Origin: Streptomyces aquilus | GTDB lineage: Bacteria > Actinomycetota > Actinomycetes > Streptomycetales > Streptomycetaceae | Reading direction: 5' to 3' | DNA length: 64,000 nt | Assembly: GCF_003955715.1 (NCBI RefSeq) | Contig: NZ_CP034463.1 | Location: forward strand, 2,418,001-2,482,000 | Notes under the pieces: model-generated | What the model saw: only the letters and a program-made list of their open reading frames with translations | Database searches by the model: none | Told to the model about the DNA's origin: nothing | Program-made: the position numbers and the translations under genes | Shown here: in pieces, positions 43,352 through 51,821 of the stretch | How positions within the stretch are numbered: position 1 is the stretch's first letter | How the letters are laid out: the number at the start of each line of letters is the position of its first letter

Positions 43352-43381
43352 GAGATCACCCCACTTGAAAGGCGTACATTT

Positions 43382-43400
43382 AAATTAGCACTGCTAGTTT
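43382..43400. promoter_or_regulatory. TetR-type operator between ACAD and TetR
   Basis: AAATTAGCACTGCTAGTTT is a 9+1+9 palindrome with one arm mismatch. A site with the same layout lies before the aldehyde dehydrogenase at 48455-48473. Confidence 0.75.
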
Positions 43401-43426
43401 CCAGGTGCAGCCCTACTATGTGCGCC

Positions 43427-44068
43427 ATGGCCCGACCGCGCAAGCCCCTCCTCAGCACCGACCGGATCGTCGAGACGGCTCGGGCCCTCGTGGACGCGGA
43501 GGGCCTCGCGGCCGTCTCCACCCGGCGACTCGCCGCCGAGCTCGGGGTCAGCGGGCCCTCCCTCTACAACCACTTCCGCACCAAGGACGAGATCCTGGAG
43601 GCCGTCGCCGACTCGGTGAGCGCACAGGTCGACCTGTCGATGTTCGAGGACGGCCGCGACTGGCGGACCGCGCTGCACGACTGGGCCGTCTCCTACCGCG
43701 CCGCCCTGCGCGAGCACCCGAACATCGTCCCCGTCCTCGCCCACGGGCCGGGCCGACGCCCCGCCGGACTACGGGTCGCGGACGCGGTCTACGGCGCGAT
43801 GGTCCACGCCGGCTGGCCGCCCGCGCAGGCCACCTCCATCGGCGCGCTGATGAGGTACTTCATCATGGGCTCCGCGCTCGGCTCCTTCGCCGGGGGTTTC
43901 GTGGACGACCAGAGCGCGTACGACCCCACCGACTATCCGCACCTCGGCCAGGCCCACCTCCTCGCCGAGCAGCAGGACAAGATCGACGAGCGGGCCTTCG
44001 AGACAGGGATCGCGGCGCTGCTGGACGGGCTGGCGATGCAGTACGAGCAGGTCAGGCGGCCCGCGTAG
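43427..44068 (+). CDS. TetR-family repressor with TetR-type C-terminal domain
   Basis: A 213-residue repressor. The helix-turn-helix (about 10-52) reads RIVETARALVDAEGLAAVSTRRLAAELGVSGPSLYNHFRTKDEIL. The C-terminal domain (HDWAVSYRAALREHPNIVPVLAHGPGRRPAGL) is the TetR_C-like type. An ATG nine bases upstream is an alternative start. A palindrome between it and the divergent acyl-CoA dehydrogenase is its probable operator. Confidence 0.9.
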   Translation: MARPRKPLLSTDRIVETARALVDAEGLAAVSTRRLAAELGVSGPSLYNHFRTKDEILEAVADSVSAQVDLSMFEDGRDWRTALHDWAVSYRAALREHPNIVPVLAHGPGRRPAGLRVADAVYGAMVHAGWPPAQATSIGALMRYFIMGSALGSFAGGFVDDQSAYDPTDYPHLGQAHLLAEQQDKIDERAFETGIAALLDGLAMQYEQVRRPA

Positions 44069-44114
44069 AACGCTTCGGTGGGCGCCGAAGTATTCGTGTC
44101 CCATGCTGGGAGGC

Positions 44115-44828
44115 ATGACCTCCACGGCCCCCAGGAACCCCCAGGCGACCCAGCTGGCCCGGTTCGCCGGCCTCATCGCCGACGAGACGCGGGCCGCGTG
44201 TCTGCTGGCGCTGCTCGACGGGCGGGCGTGGACGGCGAGCGAGCTCGCCCGGCACGCGGGCGTCGCCGCGTCGACGCTGAGCGAGCATCTGGGCAAGCTC
44301 GTCGCGGGCGGACTGCTCGCGGAGGAACGGCAGGGGCGGCACCGGTACGTGCGGCTCGCCGACGCGCGGGTGGCGCAGGTGGTCGAGGAGCTGTCGGCGC
44401 AGGTGGGGGCGCAGCCTCGGGCGCGGAATCTGCGGGAGTCGAGCGCGGGCTCGGCCATGGCCCGGGGGCGGACCTGTTACGACCATCTTGCGGGGCGGCT
44501 CGGAATTGTGGTCACGGATGCGATGACGACACGTCTGCTGCTCAGCCAGGACGCCGGGTTCGCCCTGACGGACGCGGGGTTGGCGTGGTTCGCCGCAGCG
44601 GGTATCGGGCTTGACCGGAAGAGTCGGCGACCTTTGGTGCGGGCTTGCCTGGACTGGACAGAGCGGCGGCCTCATCTTGCGGGGGTTGCGGGAGCCGCGC
44701 TGTGTCGGCATGCGTTGGAGGTGGGGTGGTGTGTGCGGATCGGAACGGAACGTGCGGTTCGAGTGACTGCGGAGGGAGAACGGGCGTTGCGGGAGCTCTT
44801 GGGGATCGAGTCGAGCGCACTGCGGTAA
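44115..44828 (+). CDS. ArsR-family winged-helix regulator
   Basis: A 237-residue protein. The ArsR-type domain (about 10-85) reads RFAGLIADETRAACLLALLDGRAWTASELARHAGVAASTLSEHLGKLVAGGLLAEERQGRHRYVRLAD. The C-terminal half (about 100-230), with CYDHLAGRLG and several Cys, is longer than in metal sensors and resembles the actinobacterial long ArsR type. No clear metal-site motif is seen. The ATG at 44115 follows GGGAGG. The EamA transporter downstream is a possible target. Confidence 0.87.
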   Translation: MTSTAPRNPQATQLARFAGLIADETRAACLLALLDGRAWTASELARHAGVAASTLSEHLGKLVAGGLLAEERQGRHRYVRLADARVAQVVEELSAQVGAQPRARNLRESSAGSAMARGRTCYDHLAGRLGIVVTDAMTTRLLLSQDAGFALTDAGLAWFAAAGIGLDRKSRRPLVRACLDWTERRPHLAGVAGAALCRHALEVGWCVRIGTERAVRVTAEGERALRELLGIESSALR

Positions 44829-44863
44829 CCGCATGGGTTCATATGCGGCTGCGGGTTCGTCGG

Positions 44864-44891
44864 GGCTGGTCGCGCAGTTCCCCGCGCCCCT
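44864..44891 (-). repeat. Dispersed Streptomyces intergenic repeat, copy 3
   Basis: The reverse complement matches 1792-1821: AGGGGCGCGGGGAACTGCGC then GACCAGCC. It lies between the ArsR and EamA genes. Confidence 0.7.
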
Positions 44892-44960
44892 TGGCGGCAC
44901 CGCAGTGCCGGGTCCGAAATGCGCCAGCCCTCCTCTCCGCCTCTCCCTAGCCTCAGGAGC

Positions 44961-45884
44961 ATGATGTTCCCCTCTCGCCGTCCCCACCTCCTCGCCACCG
45001 GTGCTGCCGTCACAACCGTCTTGCTCTGGGCTTCCGCCTTTGTCTCCATTCGCAGCGCAGGGGACGCGTACTCCCCTGGCGCACTCGCTCTCGGACGGCT
45101 GTTCTCCGGCGTCATCGCGCTGGGAGTCCTGTGTCTCATACGACGTGAAGGGCCCCCGCCCCGAGCCGCCTGGCGCGGCATCGCCGTGTCCGGGCTGCTC
45201 TGGTTCGGCGTCTACATGGTCGTCCTGAACTGGGGCGAGCAGCAGGTGGACGCCGGTACCGCGGCGCTGGTCGTGAACATCGGGCCGATCCTCATCGCGC
45301 TGCTCGGGGCGCGGTTGCTCGGGGATGCCATGCCGCCGCGGCTGCTGGCGGGGATGGCGGTGTCGTTCGCGGGGGCCGTCACCGTGGGGCTGTCGATGTC
45401 GGGTGGGGGTGGGTCGTCCGTTCTCGGGGTGGTGCTGTGTCTGCTGGCGGCGGTCGCGTACGCCGGCGGGGTCGTCGCGCAGAAGCCCGCCCTCGGGTCG
45501 GCGAGCGCGCTGCAAGTCACCACGTACGGCTGTCTCGTGGGCGCTGTGGTCTGTCTGCCGTTCACCGGACAACTCGTCCAGCAGGTGTCCGACGCGCCCC
45601 TGTCGGCGACGCTCAACATGGTCTATCTGGGCGTCTTCCCCACCGCGCTCGCCTTCACCACTTGGGCCTACGCCCTCGCCCGTACGACCGCCAGCCGGAT
45701 GGGCGCGACCACCTACGCGGTGCCCGCGCTGGTCGTGCTGATGTCCTGGGTGGTGCTCGGGGAGGTGCCGGGGCTGCTCACCCTGGTGGGCGGGGTGCTG
45801 TGTCTCGCGGGGGTCGCGGTGTCCCGTTCGCGGGCCGCGGCGGCGGCGGCGCCGCAGCCCGCGAAGCTCTCCGACTCGGTGTGA
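44961..45884 (+). CDS. EamA-family (DMT) transporter
   Basis: About 307 residues with ten hydrophobic segments in two EamA repeats (TTVLLWASAFVSIR to GLSMSGGG, and VLGVVLCLLAAVAYAGGVVAQK to AGVAVSRSRA). Members export amino acids or small metabolites. The ATG at 44961 or 44964 follows CAGGAG, and the second gives better spacing. It ends 43 bp from the convergent alcohol dehydrogenase, with an imperfect GC-rich hairpin between. Confidence 0.9.
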   Translation: MMFPSRRPHLLATGAAVTTVLLWASAFVSIRSAGDAYSPGALALGRLFSGVIALGVLCLIRREGPPPRAAWRGIAVSGLLWFGVYMVVLNWGEQQVDAGTAALVVNIGPILIALLGARLLGDAMPPRLLAGMAVSFAGAVTVGLSMSGGGGSSVLGVVLCLLAAVAYAGGVVAQKPALGSASALQVTTYGCLVGAVVCLPFTGQLVQQVSDAPLSATLNMVYLGVFPTALAFTTWAYALARTTASRMGATTYAVPALVVLMSWVVLGEVPGLLTLVGGVLCLAGVAVSRSRAAAAAAPQPAKLSDSV

Positions 45885-45927
45885 ACGCGCCCTGCCCGCA
45901 AGGACCTTGACGCACGGGCGGGGTGCG

Positions 45928-47007
45928 CTAGAAGACGACCAGGGCCCGGCCGCCCTTGCCCGCCAGCATGTTCTCGAAGGCCGCCGGGATGCCGTCCAGG
46001 GCGATCCGTTCCGTCACCAGGGTGCCCAGGTCCAGGCGGCCGGTGCGGACGTGTTCGGCGAGCACCGGCAGGTCCGCGGCGGGGTCGGAGTTGCCGTAGA
46101 CGCAGCCCGACAGGGTCCTGCCCCAGTGGAAGATCTCCAGGGCGTTGAAGGTGACCTGCTGGTCCTTGCCGCCGATGCCGACGACCGTCGTACGGCCGCC
46201 GCGACGGGTGGAATCCCAGGCGGTGCGGATGGTCGCGGCGCGGCCCACGCACTCCACGGCCACGTCCACGCCCTGCTTGCCGGTGCGGCCCCTGATCTCG
46301 CGGGCGGTGGTGTCGGAGGCGACCACGTAGTCGGTGGCCCCGGCCGCGCGCGCCAACTCCTCCTTCTCCGGGGAGACATCGACCGCGACGATCTTCGACG
46401 CGCCCGCGATCCTGGCGGCCTGGAGGGTCGCCAGGCCCACTCCCCCGACGCCGAAGACCGCCACCGTCTCGCCCTCGCGGACGCGTGCCGCGTGGTGGAC
46501 GGCGCCGTAGCCGGTGAGGACGGCGCAGCCGAGCAGGGCCGCGTCGGTGAGCGGGATGCCGTCGGGCAGCGGCAGGAGGCAGGACGCCGACACGACCGTC
46601 TCCTCGGCGAACGCGGCGACGTTCAGGCCGGGGTGGAGGTCGGTGCCGTCCGCGGTGCGGGCGTACACGTCGGCGGCGCCGCTGAGGGCGTTGGCGCACA
46701 GCCAGACCTCACCGAGCGAGCAGGCGTGGCAACTGCCGCAGGACGGAGCCCAGTTGAGGACGACGCCGTCACCGGGCGCCACGTCCGCGACTCCCTCGCC
46801 CACGGCGACCACCGTGCCCGCGCCCTCGTGGCCGAGGACCGCCGGGACCGGGACCCGCATGGTGCCGTTGGACAGGGACAGGTCGGAGTGGCAGACGCCG
46901 GCGGCCGCGAGCCTGACGCGGACCTGGCCGGGGCCGGGGTCCGGGAGCTCGATGTCGGTGATCTCCAGCGGGGCACCCACGGCCGGAAGGACTGCTGCGC
47001 GAACCAT
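45928..47007 (-). CDS. Zinc-dependent alcohol dehydrogenase (MDR)
   Basis: A 359-residue enzyme. The catalytic zinc ligands are Cys39 in GVCHSDL and H60-E61 in GHEGAG. A structural zinc cluster is formed by the Cys of SCGSCHACSLGEVWLC. The Rossmann motif VAVFGVGGVGLATLQAARIAGA is present. It resembles class III/mycothiol-linked-type alcohol dehydrogenases. The ATG at 47007 follows GAGGAG. It is the second gene after an aldehyde dehydrogenase, so the pair would oxidise an alcohol through the aldehyde to the acid. Confidence 0.93.
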   Translation of the reverse strand: MVRAAVLPAVGAPLEITDIELPDPGPGQVRVRLAAAGVCHSDLSLSNGTMRVPVPAVLGHEGAGTVVAVGEGVADVAPGDGVVLNWAPSCGSCHACSLGEVWLCANALSGAADVYARTADGTDLHPGLNVAAFAEETVVSASCLLPLPDGIPLTDAALLGCAVLTGYGAVHHAARVREGETVAVFGVGGVGLATLQAARIAGASKIVAVDVSPEKEELARAAGATDYVVASDTTAREIRGRTGKQGVDVAVECVGRAATIRTAWDSTRRGGRTTVVGIGGKDQQVTFNALEIFHWGRTLSGCVYGNSDPAADLPVLAEHVRTGRLDLGTLVTERIALDGIPAAFENMLAGKGGRALVVF

Positions 47008-47018
47008 GGAAACGCTCC

Positions 47019-48407
47019 TCAGAACTGGAGGGACTTGGTCTGGAGGTACTCGGCGAGTCCGTGCGCGCCGAGTTCGCGGCCGACGCCGGAGTGCTTGTAA
47101 CCGCCGAACGGGGCAAGGGGGTTGAAGCGGCCGCCGTTGATGTCGACCTGCCCGGTGTCCATCCGGCGGGCGAAGGCCACCGCCTCCGCCTCCTCCCCGG
47201 CCCAGACCGCGCCCGCGAGGCCGTACACCGTGCCGTTGGCGATGCGCAGGGCGTCGTCCTCGTCGTCGTAGCGGAGGATCGACAGGACCGGGCCGAAGAT
47301 CTCCTCCTGGGCGATGGTCATCTCCGGGGTGACGTCGGCGAAGACGGTCGGGGCGATGAAGTAGCCCTGTTCGCGCGGGGGTTCGGCGCCTCCGGCGACC
47401 AGCCGGGCGCCTTCCGCGACACCCTTCTCGATGTAACCGCGCACCCGCGCCCGCTGCTTGGCGTTGACGACCGGGCCGATGCGGTCGCCGTACTTGGCGG
47501 CGGCGGTCGCGGCGAGCGCCACGGCCTCGTCGTACTGGTCCCGGTGCACCAGCATGCGTGTCCAAGCGCTGCACGTCTGGCCGGAGTTGGACATCACGTT
47601 GGCGACGCCGACGTTCACGGCCTTGGCCAGGTCGGCGCTCGGCAGGATCACGTTGGCGGACTTGCCGCCGAGTTCGAGGGCGACCTTCTTGATCGCGGCG
47701 CCGGCGGTGACGGCGATCTGGCGGCCGACCGCGGTGGAGCCGGTGAAGGAGACCAGGTCGACGCCCGGGTGTTCGGCGAGGGCCTGGCCCGCGACCGGTC
47801 CGCGGCCGGTGACGAGGTTGAAGACACCCGCCGGCACCCCGGCCTCGTGGACCGCCTCGGCGAAGAGCTGGGCGACGAGCGGGGTGTCCTCGGCGGGCTT
47901 CAGGACCACCGTGCAGCCGGCCGCCAGCGCCGGGGCGACCTTGGCGACGATCTGGTGCAGGGGGTAGTTCCAGGGGGTGATCGCGCCGACCACGCCGATG
48001 GGCTCGTGGAAGACGGTCGAGTTGCCGACCTTCTCCTCGAAGGCGTGGGTGGTGGCCAGTTCGGCGTACGAGCCCGCGACCGCGATCGGGACGGCGGCGT
48101 GCACGTTCTCGGAGAACTTCAGGGGTGAGCCGAGTTCGGCGGTGACCGTCTCGGCGATCTCGTCCTTGCGGGCCGCGAGCACGTCCCGGAGCGCGGCGAG
48201 GCGCGCGGCCCGCTCGGCGGGCGGGGTGACGGCCCAGGCCGGGAGCGCGGCACGGGCGGCCCGTACGGCGGTGTCGACGTCCTCGGCGGTGCCGGCCGGG
48301 ACCCGGCCGATCACCTGCTCGTCGACCGGGTTCACGACCTCGATCGTGTCCCGGCCGGCGGCGGGCCGCCATGTGCCGTCGATGTACATGCCGTCGTGTG
48401 CCTTCAT
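47019..48407 (-). CDS. NAD(P)-dependent aldehyde dehydrogenase
   Basis: A 462-residue enzyme. Cys279 in [12 protein letters not shown] is the nucleophile, Glu245 in ELGGKS the general base and Asn147 in TPWNYP stabilises the oxyanion. [11 protein letters not shown] and the C-terminal [13 protein letters not shown] are family signatures. The ATG at 48407 is 48 bp from a 19-bp palindrome like that of the TetR at 43427. It is the first gene of the two-gene operon with the alcohol dehydrogenase. Confidence 0.95.
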   Translation of the reverse strand: MKAHDGMYIDGTWRPAAGRDTIEVVNPVDEQVIGRVPAGTAEDVDTAVRAARAALPAWAVTPPAERAARLAALRDVLAARKDEIAETVTAELGSPLKFSENVHAAVPIAVAGSYAELATTHAFEEKVGNSTVFHEPIGVVGAITPWNYPLHQIVAKVAPALAAGCTVVLKPAEDTPLVAQLFAEAVHEAGVPAGVFNLVTGRGPVAGQALAEHPGVDLVSFTGSTAVGRQIAVTAGAAIKKVALELGGKSANVILPSADLAKAVNVGVANVMSNSGQTCSAWTRMLVHRDQYDEAVALAATAAAKYGDRIGPVVNAKQRARVRGYIEKGVAEGARLVAGGAEPPREQGYFIAPTVFADVTPEMTIAQEEIFGPVLSILRYDDEDDALRIANGTVYGLAGAVWAGEEAEAVAFARRMDTGQVDINGGRFNPLAPFGGYKHSGVGRELGAHGLAEYLQTKSLQF

Positions 48408-48454
48408 CGTGCGTCCTCCCGGCGGGGGCGTGACCTTGTCGTCGTCCGGCTCAT

Positions 48455-48473
48455 AAACTAGCGACGTTAGTTT
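48455..48473. promoter_or_regulatory. TetR-type operator before ALDH-ADH operon
   Basis: AAACTAGCGACGTTAGTTT is a 9+1+9 palindrome with one mismatch. It shares 14 of 19 positions with the site at 43382-43400. Confidence 0.65.
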
Positions 48474-48516
48474 TCGAATGCCAGACGCTCCCGCCCCCTG
48501 CCCGTCGGAAGCCGAC

Positions 48517-49860
48517 TCACTCCTCCAGGTCGGGCAGGCGGGCCGGGGCCGGGCTGATGCGTTCGCCGTGCTGGTCGAAGACGAAGAGGTGGGCGAGGTC
48601 GACGAGGAGGGGGACGTGCATGCCGTGGCGGAGCTGGAGGTCGGGGGTGGTGCGGACGATCAGGTCGCCGGGGAGCCGACCTTCCGCGGGCGCCACTGCC
48701 GGCGCCGGCTCGGCCGGGTGGTCGAGGACCACGACCGGGCCCGCGCGCAGGGCGTCGGCGCGTTGCCGCAGCCGGTCCAGGACGCCGGAACCGCCCTCGC
48801 GGCGGCGGCGCCGGGCCGGACGGGCCGCGGGGCGCGGGGCCTCCAGGTCGGGTACGACGGCAGGGCGGGAGCCGGTGTTGAAGTGGACGAGGTTCTCGTG
48901 GCCCTGGAACTCCACGTGCTCCACGAGACCGGTGAGCGGCATCTCGCCGGGGCGGGCCGCCGACGGCTTGGCGATGCGCACCGCCTCCGAGCGCAGGCCG
49001 ACGATGACCTCGCGGCCCTGCTGGACGCGGAGCAACTGGTGGTCCAGGGACAGGGGTTCAGGCAGCCGGAGGTACTGCTTGCCGAGGCTGATGGTCATCG
49101 CGCCGTCCAACGGGGCGCGGACCAGGCCCTGGAGGAGATTGATCCGCGGGGTGCCGATGAAGGCGGCGACGAAGACGTTGCGGGGCAGCGCGTAGACCTC
49201 ACGCGGGCTGCCGACCTGTTGCAGGACGCCGCCGCGCAGCACGGCGACCCGGTCGCCGAGCGACATGGCCTCGGCCTGGTCGTGGGTGACGTAGACCGTG
49301 GTGACGCCCAACTCCCTGGTGAGCGCGGAGATTTCGGCGCGCAGATGATTGCGGAGTTTCGCGTCGAGGTTGGACAGCGGCTCGTCCATCAGGAACGCCG
49401 AGGGGTGGCGGGCGATCGCCCGGCCCATGGCCACGCGCTGGCGTTCACCGCCGGAGAGCTGGGCCGGGAAGCGGTCGAGGAGGTCCTCGATGCCGAGCAT
49501 GCGGGCGGTGGCGTCCACGCGCGGTCGCGGGTCCGCGCCGGGGGTCTCGATGCGCAGCGGGAAGCCGATGTTGTCGCGGCTGGTCATGCTCGGGTACAGG
49601 GCGAAGTTCTGGAAGACCATCGCGATGTCCCGGCCGGACGGCGGGAGATCGTTGGCGAACTCGCCGTCGAGGAGCAGGTCGCCCTCGTCGATGTCCTCCA
49701 GGCCGGCGATCATTCTCAGCACCGTCGACTTGCCGCAGCCGGAGGGTCCCAGCAGCACGAGGAACTCGCCCGGGGCGATGTCCAGCGTCAGCCGGTCCAC
49801 CACCCGGGTGCCTCGCGTATAGCTCTTGCTCACGTCGTGCAGAGAGATGGCGCGTGTCAT
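48517..49860 (-). CDS. Orphan MalK/MsiK/UgpC-type ABC transporter ATPase
   Basis: A 447-residue ATPase. Walker A GPSGCGKST (38-46), signature LSGGERQRVAMGRA (about 134-147), Walker B AFLMDEPLSNLDAKL and a TOBE-type C-terminal domain (about 240-447) follow the carbohydrate-importer type. The C-terminal domain carries an unusual basic and Pro/Arg-rich insertion (ARPARRRRREGG). No permease or binding-protein gene lies within the window, so it probably serves transporters encoded elsewhere, as MsiK does. The ATG at 49860 has GGGGGCACCTGCC upstream, a weak site. Confidence 0.9.
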   Translation of the reverse strand: MTRAISLHDVSKSYTRGTRVVDRLTLDIAPGEFLVLLGPSGCGKSTVLRMIAGLEDIDEGDLLLDGEFANDLPPSGRDIAMVFQNFALYPSMTSRDNIGFPLRIETPGADPRPRVDATARMLGIEDLLDRFPAQLSGGERQRVAMGRAIARHPSAFLMDEPLSNLDAKLRNHLRAEISALTRELGVTTVYVTHDQAEAMSLGDRVAVLRGGVLQQVGSPREVYALPRNVFVAAFIGTPRINLLQGLVRAPLDGAMTISLGKQYLRLPEPLSLDHQLLRVQQGREVIVGLRSEAVRIAKPSAARPGEMPLTGLVEHVEFQGHENLVHFNTGSRPAVVPDLEAPRPAARPARRRRREGGSGVLDRLRQRADALRAGPVVVLDHPAEPAPAVAPAEGRLPGDLIVRTTPDLQLRHGMHVPLLVDLAHLFVFDQHGERISPAPARLPDLEE

Positions 49861-50032
49861 GGCAGGTGCCCCCGGGGGCTGACTGAGCGCTGTTGCTCCG
49901 TGGCCGAATGCCCCGGGCGAGTCGCACGGGGCCTATGGGTCACGGAAGTTAACGGAATGTGTGCGGCCGGGGGAAGGGAATGGGCAGGATCGGACGGCAC
50001 GGTCCAGCAGGTGAGAAACCGGACGGCCAGAT

Positions 50033-51109
50033 TCAGTGCCGGGCGGGTGCCTCCCGGGTCGCGACCAGGTGGGCGAAGACGACCAGGTTGCCCGAGTAGC
50101 CCTTTCTGCGGTCGTAGTCGCCACCGCAGGTGATGAGCCGCAGCTCGGGGCGGCCCCGGGCGCCGTACACCTCCCGGTCGGGGAAGTGCGCCTTCTCGAA
50201 CTCCCGGAGGGCGTCGACGGCGTATACGGCGGTACGACCGTCCGCCCGCCGCACCTCGATCAGGCGTCCGCGTTTCAGCTCGGACAGGCCCGCGAAGACC
50301 GCGCCGCCGGTGTCGGTGTCCAGATGGCCCACGGCCACGGCGGTTCCCTGCCCGCCGGGAGCGGGGCCGTCCCGGTACCAGCCCACGAGGTTCGGATCGT
50401 CACCCGGCGGTGCCCCCAGGCGCCGGTGCCGGTCGAGGCGCAGGTCCGTGACCGGGGCGTCGACGTCCAGGTACGGGATGAGGATGCGGGTGGCCCGGGA
50501 GCGCGGCAGGGGGCGGAGCGCCGGAGTCGTCCGGTGGCGGGGCGGACGCACACCCGGCGCGCCGGGACGGGCCGGTGGGGCCGGTGCCCGGCGGGCGCCG
50601 GGAGTGGTCGCCGGTTGCCCGGGACGGCGCGCGCCGGTGGCGGCCGGCGGGCGCCCTCCGCTGGGCGCGCCGGAAGCGGTCGACCGGGGGCCGGCGCTGC
50701 CGGCGCCTGGAGCGCCGGGAGCCCCGGGGGCGGTCGAGGCGGCCGGCGACAGGTGCAGGCCGGTGCCTCTGGCGGGCAGCTCCTGCGGTGCAGCGCCCAC
50801 CTCGCCCCGTACGCCCGGGGCTCCGGCGGCACCCGGCCCACCGGCCGCACCCGCCTCACCCGTCTCACTCACGGCACCCGGCCCACCACCGGCCCCCGCC
50901 CCGCCCGCGGCCCCCCGCCCGGCGGCGGCGACCGTCTCGTCGGGCGCCGCCGCCCCACCGGGATCCTCGTCGTGCGTCCACAGCACGCCGGCCAGGATCA
51001 GACACCCGGCCACCGCCGCCGTCCGCGCCAGCCGGTAGGCACGCGTCGGGCGCCATGGCCCGGGCCGGTGCCCGCGCCGAGGCGCACGCCTGGGACTGCT
51101 ACGCGCCAT
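50033..51109 (-). CDS. Class F sortase with long disordered stalk
   Basis: A 358-residue membrane-anchored transpeptidase-like protein. One hydrophobic segment (about 27-45, RLARTAAVAGCLILAGVLW) is followed by a 150-residue Gly/Ala/Pro stalk and a sortase domain. The catalytic residues are His in AVGHLDT, Cys328 in LITCGGDYD and Arg in RKGYSGN. Class F sortases are common in actinobacteria and their substrates are mostly unknown. The start ATG 51109 overlaps the end of the next gene by 11 bp, so the two are coupled. Confidence 0.9.
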   Translation of the reverse strand: MARSSPRRAPRRGHRPGPWRPTRAYRLARTAAVAGCLILAGVLWTHDEDPGGAAAPDETVAAAGRGAAGGAGAGGGPGAVSETGEAGAAGGPGAAGAPGVRGEVGAAPQELPARGTGLHLSPAASTAPGAPGAPGAGSAGPRSTASGAPSGGRPPAATGARRPGQPATTPGARRAPAPPARPGAPGVRPPRHRTTPALRPLPRSRATRILIPYLDVDAPVTDLRLDRHRRLGAPPGDDPNLVGWYRDGPAPGGQGTAVAVGHLDTDTGGAVFAGLSELKRGRLIEVRRADGRTAVYAVDALREFEKAHFPDREVYGARGRPELRLITCGGDYDRRKGYSGNLVVFAHLVATREAPARH

Positions 51110-51719
51110 GCGGGCGACGGCGAAGGCGCAACCACACCGCGCCGCCGGCCGCGGCCAGGCCCACTGCCGCCGCACCGGCGACCGGCCCCATCGCCGCGTC
51201 CCGGGCGAGTCCGCCACCGCCGGCCGGCGGGCCACCGTTGGGGCCGCCGGGGCCGCCGGGGCCGCCGCCCGGCATGCTCGGCGTCGGCTTCGGGCTCGCG
51301 CAGTCGACGGTGAACACCTTCTGCTTGCCGGCGCCCTGCCAGTCGGTCCCCTTCCAGACGAGCTTGTACAGGCCGTTGGGCAGCCCCAGAGGCATGCTGT
51401 GCGCGTCGCCGTTGGTGTCGGCCGTGAGGGTGCCGGAGAGATGACCGGTGCCGGCGTTCGGGCCGTTGCCCTGTCCGTCGATGGTCCAGGTGAAGTGCTC
51501 GCTGTCGTCGAAGTTGAAGGCCGCGAGGTAGAAGTCGCAGACCTTCGGCTCGTCCCGCTGGTCGGTGAAGGGCGTGCCGACCTCGTGGATCTTGACGTCC
51601 CCGTTGTCCTCGGGAGCCGCGACGGCGGGGGCGCCGGTCAGTGCGACGCCTGCGACGGTGAGCGCCGCGAGGGCTGCGGTACAGCCGCGGGCGCGGCGGG
51701 GGCGGACGGCGATGGGCAT
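51099..51719 (-). CDS. Secreted, membrane-anchored protein coupled to the sortase
   Basis: A 206-residue protein. A signal peptide (about 1-35, ending APAVAAPE) leads into a domain of about 100 residues with two Cys (VCDFYLAAFNFDDSEHFTWTIDGQ and FTVDCASP). A Pro/Gly-rich stalk then leads to a C-terminal hydrophobic helix and a basic tail (WLRLRRRPHGA). No LPxTG is visible; GGGLARDAAMGP precedes the helix. Translational coupling makes it a candidate substrate or partner of the class F sortase. Function unknown. Confidence 0.82.
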   Translation of the reverse strand: MPIAVRPRRARGCTAALAALTVAGVALTGAPAVAAPEDNGDVKIHEVGTPFTDQRDEPKVCDFYLAAFNFDDSEHFTWTIDGQGNGPNAGTGHLSGTLTADTNGDAHSMPLGLPNGLYKLVWKGTDWQGAGKQKVFTVDCASPKPTPSMPGGGPGGPGGPNGGPPAGGGGLARDAAMGPVAGAAAVGLAAAGGAVWLRLRRRPHGA

Positions 51720-51821
51720 GCGTAGTTCCTCCGAGTCAGGCGATTTTCATACAAATCGCATCGCGTCTGACTCTGTGTCACATGCGCTGCCCCATGCACG
51801 AGAACCCGGCCCGACACTCCG

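Noticed and set aside
41837..43426. Long upstream extension of the TetR gene at 43427
   Set aside because: It is antisense to the YiaAB and acyl-CoA dehydrogenase genes and would cross the operator.
45885..45927. GC-rich imperfect hairpin between EamA and alcohol dehydrogenase as a terminator
   Set aside because: Stem pairing is interrupted and no T-run follows; too weak to list.
45928..48372. Apparent alcohol dehydrogenase of 814 residues
   Set aside because: The N-terminal half is a shifted frame of the aldehyde dehydrogenase gene; ATG 47007 with GAGGAG is the start.
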